DNA of 64,000 bases, from NCBI GenBank assembly GCA_023213395.1, contig CM041465.1:175157741-175221740 (forward strand), given 5' to 3'. Shown one piece after another: positions 31,472 through 43,463 of this stretch. Below the pieces are notes generated by a model that did no database searches, had not been told where the DNA came from, and saw only the letters and a program-made list of their open reading frames with translations. This DNA comes from Cycas panzhihuaensis (taxonomy: Eukaryota; Cycadophyta). Each line of letters opens with the position of its first letter. Positions within the stretch are counted from its first letter, which is position 1. The position numbers and the translations under genes were made by a program.

Positions 31472-31482
31472 TTCCCCCCCTC
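31472..31482 (-). other. COP3 polypurine tract
   Basis: The plus strand has TTCCCCCCCTC, so the minus strand reads GAGGGGGGGAA directly before TGTTAGAT. Confidence 0.85.
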
Positions 31483-31960
31483 ATTGTTTACTTCATTAGT
31501 TCTTATTCTAGGGCCTTTTCTAAACTTTTTGAACATATCTCTTCCCACTGGTTTGGTGAAGATATCAACCACCTACTCCTCTATTGGTCTATGGACTGGC
31601 TCAATTTCTCCATTCTAGAGATATTCCTTGATGAAGTAGTAATGTACTTCTAGGTGTTCGTACAAAAATGAAATGCAAGGTTCTTGCTATCTTTAAAGTG
31701 CTTTCGTTATCACTATATATCTTTGTAGCATCTTCTTGATGAAGTCCCAAGTCGTTAAAAATTCTTCTTAACCAAATGGCTCCACATGCTACTCCAACTA
31801 CAACTTTGTACTCTACTTTAGTTGATGAGAGAGCAAGAGTGTGTTGTTTTTTACTGTTCCAAGTCATTGTTGATGAACCAAGATTAAAGCAATATCTAGA
31901 AGTGAGTCTTCTGCTTTCACAACATCTCACCCAGTCTAGATCAGAGAATCCTTCCAACCC
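31483..31960 (-). pseudogene. COP3 RNaseH
   Basis: Sense reading includes MEGFSDLDWVRCCESRRLTS, LALSSTKVEYKVVVGVACGA, IWLRRIFNDLGL, KIYSDNESTLKIAR and, nearest the PPT, DIFTKPVGRDMFKKFRKG. The D-E-D catalytic residues can be placed (SDLDW, STKVEY, YSDNES). Frameshifts break the KHIE.HHHF part. Confidence 0.87.
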
Positions 31961-31999
31961 AACTTTGTTATTGCGAAAGAGCTCTAATCCATAGATACT

Positions 32000-32945
32000 T
32001 CAAAAGTCTTCTAGCAACCATCTAGTGACTTGGTTGGTTCTATCATGAACCTGGATATTATTCCAACCGAGTAGGAAATATCAGGCTTGGTTGTAGTAAG
32101 ATACATCAAACTATCAACTAGATGTTTATATAGAGTACTATTTACATCTTTACCCTCATCCTGGGCTGACAATTTTGCCCCTATTTCTATTGGAGTCAAT
32201 GCAAGCTTGCAATCTTCCATTCTAATCTTTTTAAAGATTTCCTTTGTATACTTAGCATAGGAAACGAATATCCTACTAGGTTTCTACGAACTTCTACTCC
32301 AAGGTAGTAATGGAGTAGTCTAAGATCTGACATCTCAGAGTTGTATTTTAGATCATTTTTTAGTTGTTCTATCATAATGGTGTCATTTCCAATGATGATT
32401 AGACCATCAACATACAAAATTACTAGTGTTACAAGCTAATCATCTTGAATTTTTATCTATAAATTTGAATTTGTAGAGGATTTTCCAAAGCCATTCTTGA
32501 AATTTTGATTGTCAAATCTTGGCATACTAGGCTTTGGGTGCTTGCCTTAGGCCATATAATGCCTTTTTAATGCGACATACAAAAGTTTTTTTTCTTTTTC
32601 TAAAAATCCAAGCGGTTTCCCTATGTAGACATCTTTTGTTAGATCACCATTAAGAAATTCACTTTTTACATCAAGTTGGCGTAGTTGCCACTTGAATTGT
32701 GCACCTAATGAAAGTATGATTCTTATAGTCGTCATCTTTGCTACAAGGACAAAAGTTTCATGATAAACAACTCCATGTTGTTTGAAGCCTTTGGCCACCA
32801 ACCTAACCTTATGTTTGTCGATCCAACCATCATATCTGAATTTGGTTTTAGATAAATATTTGTAGCCAATTACTTTCTTGCCTTTTAGTAGCTTTACCAA
32901 GCCCCAAGATTTATTTTTGTCTAATCCTTGAATTTCTTCATTCAT
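32000..32945 (-). pseudogene. COP3 reverse transcriptase
   Basis: Sense order: MNEEIQGLDKNKSWGLVKL, VIGYKYLSKTKF, RLVAKGFKQHGVVYHETF, LDVKSEFLNGDL, IGKPLGF, then LVILYVDGLIIIGNDT and MSDLRLLHYYLGVEVRR. The block CKLALTPIEIGAKLS follows. The catalytic YVDD is YVDG, an Asp-to-Gly change that removes a metal ligand. It is split over at least three frames (32547-32945, 32196-32417, 32011-32220). Confidence 0.9.
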
Positions 32946-33880
32946 AGTGTCTTTCCACTTTTTATCTTGACTTACCTCATGGAAGGTTTTTCTGTATTGA
33001 ATACTTGTGACATGACAATGTAATTGACTTCTTCTGTAGGTCTCAAGCTAAACTTCCTTTTCCTTTCTATTTCAGGCAATTGTGCATTGGCAATAGTTTG
33101 TTTATAACAATTGGGCAGTTTTTTTATAGAGGGATGCTTTCAGCCTAGGGATCTTCCTCATCTTCATTAATATTAGTAGATAGTGTACTAATTGGTTGAG
33201 ATTGGAGGTTTTGAAGAACCTTCTTCAAAGATGACAACCTCAGTTGTTTGGACCTTTTTTTATTTCGACTCATACACTCAATAAGCTTTGTTTACCTCAC
33301 TACACCTAATGAAAATGCATTTGAACCTTTTATCCTCAAATCTCTAGCGTTTTTCCTTTAGAATGTGCATATATGCTATGCAACCAAAGGTTTTGAGATG
33401 GTTTACTGTAGCTTTTCTTCTAGACCATTCCTCCTCAAGTAGCAAAACTCATGTTTATTAAATAGGTTGTTGTGTTTACAACTTTTGCCCAAAAAGTTGT
33501 ACACAAGCCTTTGCCTTTCATCATTGCTTTAGGTTCCTCTACCAAGGTCCCTTTTGCAACTCCATTTTGTTCTAATATATGTGGGGCTATGAATTGTCTT
33601 TTAATTCCATGGCTCTTGCAGTATTGTTCGAAGTCTTTAGAAGTGTCTTCTCCCCCATTGTTTGATTTCAAAGTTCTTAGCTTCTTTTCGCTTTTGTTCT
33701 AAGCTACTTCTTTGAACTCCTTAAATATATCAAAGTTTTGAGATTCGTCCTTGATGAAGTATACCTAGGTTTTCTTTGAAAAGTCATTTGTGAAAGAAAA
33801 TATATTACACCTCCATTTGATATTGTGGGTGTTAAGTCACATTAATCAATATGTACTAAGGCTAATCTTTTTTGTTGCTC
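32946..33880 (-). pseudogene. COP3 integrase and linker
   Basis: The best piece, at 33435-33671, reads LKSNNGGEDTSKDFEQYCKS, then HGIKRQFIAPHILEQNGVAK and FWAKVVNTTTYLIN. The second catalytic Asp of the usual SDNGGE is Asn, and the catalytic Glu in NGV.E is Lys. At 33290-33400 I can place CIFI/GYS-like and HLKTFGCIAYMHIL traces. The linker (32946-33250) is Ser/Glu-rich and frameshifted. Confidence 0.8.
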
Positions 33881-33881
33881 T

Positions 33882-34480
33882 CTAGGCCTTTCTTTTTTTA
33901 AATTTCTCCCCTTGTTGTTTACCCATAATACACCCTTCACATAAGCATTTATCAATAGTTATGTTTGGAATGCTATGAATGACGATTATTCTATACATTA
34001 ATTTGAGACAAAGGTAGTTCAAATGGCCCATTCTATTGTGCCATAACTGGTCTTTTTGGGCTACACTAGCAGTAAGAGCTTTCAAATCTTCTAATTTTGC
34101 TTGCATCTTATAGAGACCATCTTCTTTAGTATCAAATACAACAATCTTTTTGCTTCTATATTTAATTAGGCATTGCTCATTTTCAAAAAGGTCACTAGTT
34201 TTTTTTTTTTCAACCTAGCTTATAGAGATCATAATTCTATTTAAGCCAGGTACATACAGTACATTGCTAATATATTTATCATCATTTATTGTGACATCAC
34301 CTACACCTTTGACTAGAAGAGTTGTGTCATCTTCGAGTGTGACATTGTCCCCTTTTGTTTGTTTATCATGTGATAAGTGGCTCTTGAGTTAATGTACCAG
34401 GTCTCTTTAGTGCTATGTTGAGATTAAAGGGCTACAACAAAGAGTTGTTTGTCTTGTGTGTCCTGCGTATCTACAAAATG
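33882..34480 (-). pseudogene. COP3 pre-integrase and protease region
   Basis: The frame 33882-34106 has LWHNRMGHLNYLCLKLMYR and CLCEGCIMGKQQGEKF, the pre-INT zinc ligands. Upstream the protease motif reads WYINSRATYHM near 34400. Both Asp (to Asn) and Gly (to Arg) of D-S-G-A are lost. The intervening part has stops. Confidence 0.82.
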
Positions 34481-35274
34481 TCTTGATTGCCTCCTCCTTC
34501 GTTGGTCGTATTGTAGTTTGTCGTAGTTTCTTTTGGCGTGCCCAAGTTTCTTGCAATAGTAACATTCTCTTGGCTTGCTTTGTCCTCGAATGATCAGAGA
34601 GTTGTCATATTAAATGCTCAATTCCTCCATCCTTCTTAAAAGCAAAGCCTTATCTTTGCCTTTGTATCTAGCTATATATGCTTCAAAAGTTTCTCCATCT
34701 TTATTGTTCTTCAGTAGTTCACATTGTAACAACAAAGCTTCAAGTTCATTAGAAGTCATGTTTCCTATTTTTCTAGGCATGGTTAGGCTAGTGGCAAAAT
34801 TTCATTTGATTTGGGTAAACTTTTAAGGGTGGAGGCAATCAATTTTTTATTGGTAACTATTTCATTAATGGTGCTAAGCTGATTTTTAATTCCTTTTATT
34901 TGTTGTACACTGTCACATGTAATGTCTTCTAGCTTTAAGATGTATAATTAGTTCCTTAGCTTGAAGTCTCTAGCATCATTTTTGTGTTCACAAATGGTTG
35001 CAATCAGGTCCCATGCTTCTTTAATTGTTGTGGCATCCTAAACATTTTCAATTAAGTTTCCTCCTATTCACAAATTAACTAGTGCAAGTGTAATCTTGTC
35101 TTTGGCATCCTATTCTACCTTAGTTGTTTGATTTAAAGCATGTCTTTTGGTAGTGTTGTCAATCTAGCTCCAAAAGCCATTTAGCATTAATAAATTTTTT
35201 ATTTGATGCTTCCATGTCCCATAGTTCTTTGTGTCTTATTTTTCAATGAGCACATTGAGTAAGTTGCTAGCCAT
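34481..35274 (-). pseudogene. COP3 Gag
   Basis: The sense frame starts with an ATG at 35274, MASNLLNVLIEK then a stop. It continues with NYGTWKHQIKNLLMLNGFW, ALVNL, EAWDLI and LYILKLED. The zinc-knuckle zone around 34530-34570 reads CYYCKKLGHAK with a changed final part. More than six stops lie in the frame. Confidence 0.75.
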
Positions 35275-35302
35275 TTTATGTAATCAAGTGAATTACTCAA
35301 CA

Positions 35303-35465
35303 AGTAAGGTTGATCTACAGGGCATACCATGCTTTCCCCATGGGTCATAGCTCTAATAATACCTTGGTCTTTAAGCCAAATTCGTTTTTAACTAGGCAAA
35401 GTTGATCTATAGACTATACGTTGATCTCCTCAAAGATCACAACTCTAAAAATACCTTGTTTTTCC
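35303..35465 (-). repeat. COP3 leader block, tandemly duplicated
   Basis: Two tandem copies, about 95 bp apart, of part of the conserved Copia leader block. Both contain, in sense, CAAGGTATT.TTAGAG(C/T)T and end in GTAGATCAACCTTA-like sequence. The outer copy, nearest gag, keeps GGGGAAAGCATGGTATG. COP1, COP2 and COP4 have a single copy. Confidence 0.55.
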
Positions 35466-36248
35466 TAGGTGAATTTTTAGAAAATTTTAATAGATCAATT
35501 TTGTGATGATTTACAAAATAAAATAACTTCTTGTAGTGGCTAAAATAATTTTCATTGTGCAATGTTGTTATGCGTCTTTAAAGATTAAAAATAGCAAAAG
35601 AATCAAACAACACACCATGATAGGCCAAAAAACTAGCCCAAACACCACAATAGATGAACTTTATTATTGTTTGAGTATGGAAAATTCTAATCTATACAGT
35701 TCCATATGGTTGTACAAATTTAGGCTACAAAACCTTAGAGGATGAAATGGTACTCAGAATGTGCATCTTTTAGGTGCCATTCTAGATCTACAAATGAATT
35801 TTGATTTCAAGTTTTATGGACAAAGTTATAGCCAAACAAAAGTATGGCCAACAACTAGGGTTTTCTACTTTTTTTGCCTGTTTCACAACACACAGGCATG
35901 AAAAGTAATTAAATCTAGTATCAAATGAAAGCTTTTGACAAGATTTATATTTTCCTAAAATCTCAACTCCCAATTCAACTTGTACAATTTGTAGTGAATA
36001 GAGGAAAAATTTTGGCCATGCCCTTGATTTGAGTACCTTTTCTTGATATTTTTGCGAAAAAATCACGAAATTTTATGAGAGAGATCGTACACTTGAGAGC
36101 TTCAACTTGACACGCTGTCCTAATTTTTTACTATAGCGGGTACATAGAACTTAAACAAGAGCTTGCTTTCACTTGAATTGTCTTCATTTTGCAAAATTTG
36201 TCACCAAGAACACTTGCACTCCAAAATAAAATTCAAAGAGAGAACCAA
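35466..36248 (-). other. COP3 distal leader
   Basis: An AT-rich leader. CTTGGTGACAAATTTTGC (sense) lies at about 36192-36208, next to a short palindrome ATTTTGCAAAAT (36186-36197). It occupies the position of the hairpins in COP1 and COP2. Confidence 0.45.
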
Positions 36249-36260
36249 GCTCTACTACCA
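36249..36260 (-). other. COP3 primer-binding site
   Basis: The minus strand reads TGGTAGTAGAGC, 10 of 12 matches to the Met-type PBS, two bases inside the LTR. Confidence 0.8.
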
Positions 36261-36262
36261 AA

Positions 36263-36538
36263 TGTAAACAATAGCTAAGCATAAGCAACAAGAAAATGAC
36301 ATAAATATCTGTGGTAAAATTAGCCCACCAACAAAGAACAATTGATACTCACCTTGTATAAGAATGAAAGTGCCCCATACAAATATATATACAAGCTTAC
36401 GCTTGTGCATGCTAGACACTTGTCAATCATGCAAGAAGTGTTAATTAACCCACATAAAGTATCAGAACCGACAACATTAAGTGTTGACCATAAAGTACAA
36501 TAAGGCGTATTATAATGGAGCGAACATTAAGCTCTGCA
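36263..36538 (-). repeat. COP3 5' LTR
   Basis: Plus-strand termini TGTAAACAATAG and AAGCTCTGCA. A TATATATA box lies at about 36384. Confidence 0.87.
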
Positions 36539-37831
36539 ATGAGACTGCTATAATTAATTTCTAACCATCATAATTTATTAAATCCTTGCTATATTTAATT
36601 CCATATTGATGTTTATAAGCATGCAATTTCCTGTAATGCATACACTATTCAAGTATCATGCTCAAACCCTAGCAAAACTACCTTAAATGATTGTAACTCA
36701 AAAAAAGAAAAAAAAAAAAATCCGAGTATGCAAATACTAGTCATACAACCACTATGTATACAGTTGTGGGGTGTCATTAATATGCCTTTAGGGCAAACTT
36801 TCTAAAACAATTTTCTTAATGTTGCCATAGAATCTTAGCCAAATTGCTCAAAAACATTTTCTGCTTCTATAGAAACACCATTAATAATTTTGGGATAGCA
36901 TTTATGAAGGTCGTATAGTTTGTATACATAGTAAGCCATACAACTATAATGTATACAGTTGTATACCCTATAGATGCCCCCAAAAAAGGCAAATTTCCAC
37001 TACTAAAACTTACTAAAATTTAAGTGCCTACCCTATCAACACATATACAAAGGTTTCACATGGCTAAGTATGGTTTTGTATGGCCCTACGTAGAGACATA
37101 CAATTGTACTAAAACTATACAATCTCAAACCCTAGCCAACATGAACCCTCTCTTAACAAAATTTATCTTTTATTATTGACTAAGAAGAAAATTACATAAT
37201 CTCTTCCTCTTGATGAAATTTTGATGGAAGAGTGAAAAGAATTGAGTATAATAAGTGCTTTTTCATATACAAATTATACCTTGTCTCTTCTTAAATACAC
37301 CCTAGTACCTTCCATGGATGAATGATGTTGATGACAACCACCTTGATGAAGATCTTCTTCTTGCTCCAACTCTCTTCACTTGCTCTCCACTTCCTTTACA
37401 ACTGTCAACACCTTCCACCATACATTCTCTTTTAATGCATCTAAAGTCCCTCTTAGGGTTGTGCAAGATAGTGGATAATATGGCATTGGTATGTTACATG
37501 AGTCGCTAAACAAAGAGTCAAACAACTCAACAAGTATCACAAAAGTGGAACTTGTAAAAATGAATAGGAAAAAATAGAAAGCTAGAAACTCAAGATGAAA
37601 ACCAACAAGCAAGGCCTATTAATATCTAAAACCAGGTGCCATCAACTTGAAAATTTTCCATGGGGCAAAGAAGATAGCAAGAAAACTACCAGCCCCTCAA
37701 AAATTTTGGCCATTCTCTTCTAAAGTACAACCAGCATAAGTGTTATCACCAAAGCTACCAATGTTGATTAATGGGACACATTTAATCAATCTTCACAAAT
37801 CTCACTAGTGCAATCAACATAACAGTTTTGG
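36539..37831. other. Unassigned AT-rich region before GYP1
   Basis: No element boundary or domain was recognised. A 20-base A-rich run lies at 36701-36720. The string ATGTATACAGTTGT occurs twice (about 36753 and 36956) in similar 60-bp contexts, suggesting an old duplication. Short frames at 37318-37612 are not recognisable. Confidence 0.35.
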
Positions 37832-38186
37832 TGTTACAAACCAATGGTTGCATCCACTCCATGTGAACTCGCATGTCCGTTACAAAACAGTGGTTGTGTC
37901 CCCTCCATATGAACCGACATGTCGTTGGAAGATGTCACCCTTCCGTGAAGTTTAAAATCCATGAAAGATTATTTGAAGATCATTGGAATATTTCTTGAGA
38001 TTTCAGCTATTTGGAGGCAACTGCAGGTAGCGATGACTTTTGGAGGAGCCTTCACCTCGAAGAGGACCAACATTAGTCTATTTTATTCATTTTGTATATT
38101 TGTTTCCTCTGTTATTCAATATAATTTTATTATTTATATCAGTCTCCACCCATGGCTACATTATTAAACTAGTTGGGTTCGTAACA
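37832..38186 (+). repeat. GYP1 5' LTR with internal 46-bp duplication
   Basis: Starts TGTTACAAACC and ends GGGTTCGTAACA. Two tandem units of 46 bp lie at 37833-37878 and 37879-37924 (both GTTACAAA...CATGTCC/G). The 3' LTR has the unit once, which accounts for its shorter length (313 versus 355). Confidence 0.92.
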
Positions 38187-38188
38187 AG

Positions 38189-38200
38189 TGGTATCAGAGC
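38189..38200 (+). other. GYP1 primer-binding site
   Basis: TGGTATCAGAGC, exact Met-type PBS, two bases after the LTR. Confidence 0.94.
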
Positions 38201-38708
38201 TTCAACAATTCATTGGGCACTTCTAATGCACACCAAGCTTTAATCCATAAGAAACTAAAGTGACTTTTTAGCCCATCACCAATTCTTTCATATACTTCTA
38301 TATGATTAGACTACCATAACTTTCATTTGAGAAATCATTTTTCAGTGTCCTTCTGTTTTGTTGGATTCTACACTCAATCCCTATCGAAGCGAGTATATGT
38401 CACATATTTTGATGCCAAATTGCCTAAGTATTTAATCATAGAAGTTAACTGAAGGAAATTTTTAGAATTTTGTGTGAACTAGATATCAAACTTTCAACAA
38501 TTAAAATTCGGTCGTTCCACATTTGATTTCAGAGTTTATTTTTCTTTATTCTGCATATTTTTTTCGCATTCTTCACACCTGTGTACAAAGTAGCAAATAA
38601 AAGAATCAAGTCAAGGTTGTTCTGGACCTCCATTTAGGAACTACAACTCAAAAACAAGGGGAAATTCCCCTTTAAAGAGCACACAACCCTCCACCACTTC
38701 AAAAAAAC

Positions 38709-39620
38709 ATGGCATAGAAGGTTGATGAACTCACTAAACAAGTGAAGGAGCTTCAACAATCTGCACATATAGTGATATCGATAGAGGATTCTATGAAATT
38801 GCTACAAAATTCAGTCGATAAACTTGCTTAGGACATACTTCATCTAGCAAAGGACATGGATAAGGTCCTTTGCCTAAAAAGCGGGGAAATCACCTCAGGA
38901 GAAGAACAATTTATTAAAGAAGAATATCCACCAAAGGACTCCAAAGGAACAAAAAATTTCAGTACTTGAAAATATAAAGGCCCAATTAGAATTTTTTAAC
39001 CCAGATAAAGGCTAGGATGTATAGACATGGTTAGCAAAGATGCAAACTTATTTTGACATCCACCCATGTTCTAGCAAAGAGAGTTTTGTCTGCATCTTTA
39101 CATTTGAACAATCAAGGACTATAATGGTTTACCCGGTGGTGTAAGGACTATGAGAATACCACAAATTTCAACTGAAATTTCTTCTCTTGCAATCTACGAG
39201 CAATATTGGGAAAATTGGGGTAGGGATTCCTACACCAACAAATGAGAACTATGCAACAACACATTGAAGAATTTCAAAATTGACAGAGCATGTTGATGGC
39301 GAAGATAGATAATTTGTTGTCATTAGAAACATATCTCAAAGGACTCAAAGAAAACATTTGTTTTAGTTAAAAACCTTAGGGGTTACAAGCCTCTAACAAG
39401 CAATGTTAAAACCTAGGAGTGTTAAGGCCAAATTTAGTGCAAACCTTCCTATAAGACAATATGATTTTAATAAAAGAAATAACCTTAGATCCTAGTGAAT
39501 AACACAAGCACCTGGGACATTTCAAAAACTAGGGGGACCATCCACCGTAGCAAAGGTTGAACACATGAAAAAGGGGAACCTGCTTTACATGCAATATAAA
39601 ATGGAGTAAAGATCACAAAA
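38709..39620 (+). pseudogene. GYP1 Gag
   Basis: Starts at an ATG after an A-run. MA, a stop, then KVDELTKQVKELQQSAH, a coiled-coil-like N-terminus. Frames then shift, giving TWLAKMQTYFDIHPCSSKE and LRAILGKLG. MQQHIEEFQN and LLSLETYLKGLKENI, typical of Gypsy Gag, follow. The zinc-knuckle zone (39500-39610) is not readable as CCHC. Confidence 0.78.
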
Positions 39621-39659
39621 GGACCGACTAAGCATACTCAGAAGAAGCTATATATGTTG

Positions 39660-40210
39660 GAGAATGATCAACCAATAACTAAAAAAGCATTGTAGAAACC
39701 ATGGAAGATGAGCAAATTGTAGAAGAATTAGCTTTGGAAGATGAATATGATCATCTAAAAGTTGAAAATTCATTACAACTTATGATAGGTGTTTTGACAT
39801 CACCACAAACCTTATGCCTAATAGGAATGATAAAGAACACAAAAGTAATTGTCTTAATTGATGGAGAAAGCACACATAACTTCATCAATTGGAGGACAAT
39901 TTTGCAGGTAGGACTCCAAATTGCCCCTCTTAAGTAGTTCCAAGTAGCCATAGCAAGAGGGAAGACAAAACCGTGTGGTGAATTCTAGGTGAAGGCTCCT
40001 TTGAAAATGGATAATTATACATTACAATATGCAATGTTCGACGTGCCAGTAGGGGGAGTTGATGTAGTTTTGGAAGTTTAGTGGTCACAAACATTGGGAT
40101 CCATTTTGATGAACTATAACACATTGTTCATGAAATTCTAACAAAAAGGGAAGAAGCACGTATTACAAGCTTCTTCCACACTGCCAAATCAAGAGGTCTC
40201 ATCACATCAC
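39660..40210 (+). pseudogene. GYP1 protease
   Basis: Frame 39701-39937 has IGMIKNTKVIVLIDGESTHN then FINWRTILQVGL. The triad D-S-G reads D-G-E, so the fold motif remains but the active-site loop is changed. FQVAIARGK, MFDVPVGGVDVVLEV and WSQTLGSILMNY follow after stops, as in Gypsy proteases. Confidence 0.86.
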
Positions 40211-41075
40211 GTGGAAATAATTCTAAAAAGGGGAGCTTCAAGGTGTGTTATCAGTTGTTTTTCAATCACAATGATAGAAGAACAAGAAATCCATCCAAAG
40301 ATGAAGATGCTGTTACAGGGGTACGACAAAATGTTTGAAGAACTACCAAAGGAGTTACCTCTCGACAAAGGGATGGAGCATGCCATTGAGCTTCAACCAA
40401 GAACTACCCCGATTAATGTTCGACCATATCAACATCCACATCACCATAAATCTACACTATAGAAAAGTTAACTCGAGAGCCATTGGACCAACCAACAATC
40501 ATACCCAATAAAAGTCCCTTTGACACACCAGTCATTCTAGTTTTGAGGAAAGATGGATTTTATAAAATATGTGTAGATTATAGACCTCTCAATAAGGCTA
40601 CCATTAAAAATCAGTTTCCAAACCCAAGAATCAATGACCTCTTAAATGAATTACATACTACCCAATTCTTTACAAAAATTGATCTAAGATCAGACTATTA
40701 TCGAATCTACATCAAGGCTTAAGATATAGTGAAGATAGCTTTCCGTACTCATGAAGGCCACTACAAATTCAAGGTCATTCCATTTAGACTAACAAATGCA
40801 CTAGCAACCTTTTAGGCTACCATGAACAAAGGACTTCATCCTTATCTCAAAAAATTTGTCTTAATCTTTTTTGACAATATTTGGATTTATGATAAGACAT
40901 GGGTAGAGCACTTACAACACATCAAGCTAGCCCTACAAATATTGCTAGATAATGTTCCCTTTGCTAACAAGGCAAAATGCACATTTGGGCACAAGAAGGA
41001 AAATATTTGGGTCAAATCATTTCCAGAGAAGGGGTTAAGCTAGATTCAAGAAAAGTCCAAGTAATTCTAGACTGG
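40211..41075 (+). pseudogene. GYP1 reverse transcriptase
   Basis: Reads [90 protein letters not shown] and FVLIFFDNIWIY. In the last motif the second Asp of FFDD is Asn, a G-to-A change. Stops occur after NKGLH-upstream blocks and between RPYQHP and the fingers. It is assembled from three frames. Confidence 0.92.
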
Positions 41076-41690
41076 TCTATTCCTAAAAATGTATCAAAAG
41101 TAAAGGGCTTCCTAAGAGCATCTAGATTCTACAAGAGGTTTATTAACGGATATGGTCGTATAATAGTAGCACTTTTAAATCTCACCAAAAAGGATGTTTT
41201 CAAATGGAATGAGCTAGCCGGAAAATCATTCAATGACCTTAAAAGGTTAATAACTACCCCATCTACACTTGTTATGCTAAACTTCAAACAATAATTTGTT
41301 GTGGAATATGACACTTCAAGAGATGAAATAGGAGTTGTATTAATGCAAAACAATCGATCCATAACACATGAAAGTCACAAGTTCAAAGGAAAAGATAAAT
41401 TATGGCACATCTACGAAAAAAAATATTAGCCATTATCCATGCAATTACTAAATGGTCATCAATACTTGATCAGTAACAAATTCATAGTTAAAATAGTTCA
41501 TGATAGCCTCAACTATTTCTCTAAAATAGCCAACCTTATCGGAACAATAACAAAGATGGGGAAACAAGCTACAAGCTTTTGATTTTGAAATAGTTTATAA
41601 AAGGGGCAAAGAGAATGTTGTCGCAAATGCTCTATACAAGAGAGATGAAGATACCTCTCTACATGCCATGCCTGTATTAGACCCTTTATA
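41076..41690 (+). pseudogene. GYP1 RT thumb and RNaseH
   Basis: Frame 40977-41294 covers the RT connection (GFLRASRFYKRFINGYGRII, FKWNELAGKSFNDLK). The RNaseH part starts VVEYDTSRDEIGVVLMQNNR and SHKFKGKDKLW, then decays into frameshifts. The first RNaseH Asp (YDTS) is present. Confidence 0.85.
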
Positions 41691-42889
41691 GATCATTCAA
41701 ATACAACAAGAAAATAAAAAAAATCCTCATGCTCAGGAGATCATTCAACAAGTCAAGAATACATCGACTCAAAATGGGAAGTTTGAATGGAAACTTGACA
41801 TTCTTTGGTACAAGAACAGAACCTATATTTCTCCAACATCATCGTTCAAGAGTACAATCCTTCAAGAGTGTCATTCTACCCCCATCGCGGGTCATGTTGG
41901 TATAGACAAGACTTATAGGAATGTCAAACAATCATTCCTTTGGAATAATTAGAAAAGGGATGTACATCAATTTGTGGCTGAATGCGACACATGCTAGAAG
42001 AAGAAGTTTAAAACAGTTAAAATCTTAAGACTCCCCTAGCCACTCCATATTCTTAAAAGAAAATGGGAGAGATTGATGGATTTTATCATAGGGCTACCAC
42101 ACACAGATGGCAAGAACGCGATATTTATGATTGTTGATAGACTTACGAAATACGCTCATTTAAGGGGGATATAATCAACTTTCAAAGCAAGTCAAATAGT
42201 AGACTTCTTTGTAAAAGAGATCCACCAATTCATGGATTTCTTAAATTTATTATCAATTATCAAGATCCCAAATTTACAAGTAATTTTTTAAAAGAGATCC
42301 TTGCTCTAATCTGAGCCAAATTGACCATGAGCACTGCTTATCATCTTTAAATGGATGGTCAATCTGAAATAATAAGCAAATGTTTGAAAGGGTATCTTCG
42401 ATGTTTTACTTTGGATAAACAATCACACTAGCACCGCTAGTTGCACTTGGTAGAATGAAGGTATAACAACACATATCACACAACAACACACATGACTCTG
42501 CTCAATGGTTATCATCTGCCATCACTTATCCATACTATTACTCAATCTAAAGTCCATGCAACTAATGAATAGGTTATGAAAATGGAAAACATCTTCACGA
42601 TCCTCAAGGATAACCTAAATACAACAAGAAATAAAATTAAACAACAGCAGGACTTACACAACACAAAAAGACAATTTAACATTAGAGATTGGATAATTTT
42701 AAGGTTACAACCCTATAAACAAACTTCATTAAAGAAATCACAGAAACAAAAATTACAACCAGAGTTTTACGGCCTCTTTCAACTACAAAGGATAATCGGC
42801 CAAGTCACTTATTAACTAAATCTTCCAAACACAAGGATACAGGATGTCTTCCATGTTTCCTATCTATAGTGTAAACTCGACGATAAATT
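41691..42889 (+). pseudogene. GYP1 integrase
   Basis: The zinc-binding N-domain can be read (ILQECHSTPIAGHVGIDKTY, FVAECDTC). The core follows with WERLMDFIIGLPHTDGKNAI and IVDRLTKYAHL, holding the first catalytic Asp, then a decayed middle. The C-terminal part at 42576-42815 has KQQQDLHNTKRQFNIRDWII and LRLQPYKQTS. It ends near IQDVFHVS, where COP4 interrupts it. Confidence 0.86.
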
Positions 42890-43399
42890 TGTTAGAACCT
42901 TCATGTTCTAGCATTAAGTCTTAACCATGTACATGTCTATTTTGGCACTTTATGCTTTATGCTAAAGTGCACTTCTGTATGCTTTTAAAATTTCACTTTT
43001 TCACTTTTCTTTATAGTGACTTATTTATATATTTTATGTGAATAATTCAACAAGCTTATGGGTAACACTTGTCACCATCCTTTGGACCTAAGAAGGAGTG
43101 TTCAACCCAAACTTCTCTTCTATTTTAGATCTATGACATGTGTCACAATCCTATAGATAGGCACTCCTATATAATGAGAGGTCTCTCTCATGTAATTCAT
43201 TGTAGTTTGTGAGTTTAGAGTTATGCTACTAAAGCTTTTCTGATAAGTTGGAGTGTAGAGCAATTCTTCTCCTTCTCCATTTTGTGTTATGCATTTTGTG
43301 TTTGCATTTTTCAAGCTTTATAATGAGAGTTGAATCATTTCATGTTCATACATTGTCCTTTCATTCTCCTCAATATATCCTGTTATGTTCGTATTTTCA
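42890..43399 (+). repeat. COP4 5' LTR
   Basis: Starts TGTTAGAACC and ends CGTATTTTCA. Matches 47031-47531 over its length. CTATATAATGAGAGG is the TATA-like box. Confidence 0.93.
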
Positions 43400-43402
43400 T
43401 TT

Positions 43403-43413
43403 TGGTATCAGAG
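43403..43413 (+). other. COP4 primer-binding site
   Basis: TGGTATCAGAG, an exact 11-base match to the Met-type PBS start. Confidence 0.92.
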
Positions 43414-43463
43414 TGACATTGAGGAGCTAAAGAAGGCAAGTGATCTCTATGCTTTGACGCTGA

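Larger units (their letters stand above)
31193..36538 (-). mobile_element. COP3: Copia element, minus strand, heavily decayed
   Basis: A 5.3-kb element with short LTRs (31193-31471 and 36263-36538), PPT and PBS. Sense order is gag, zinc knuckle, PR, pre-INT, INT, linker, RT, RNaseH. All domains are present in order but broken. PR reads NSRAT, INT lost its second and third acidic positions, and the RT motif is YVDG. The left LTR terminus has lost TG, and no clear target duplication is seen. Its LTRs differ in type from those of COP1, COP2 and COP4, so it is a separate Copia lineage. Confidence 0.9.

Noticed and set aside
36701-36720. A-rich run as a LINE or retrogene tail
   Set aside because: No RT, endonuclease or SINE-like body precedes it and no target duplication was seen.
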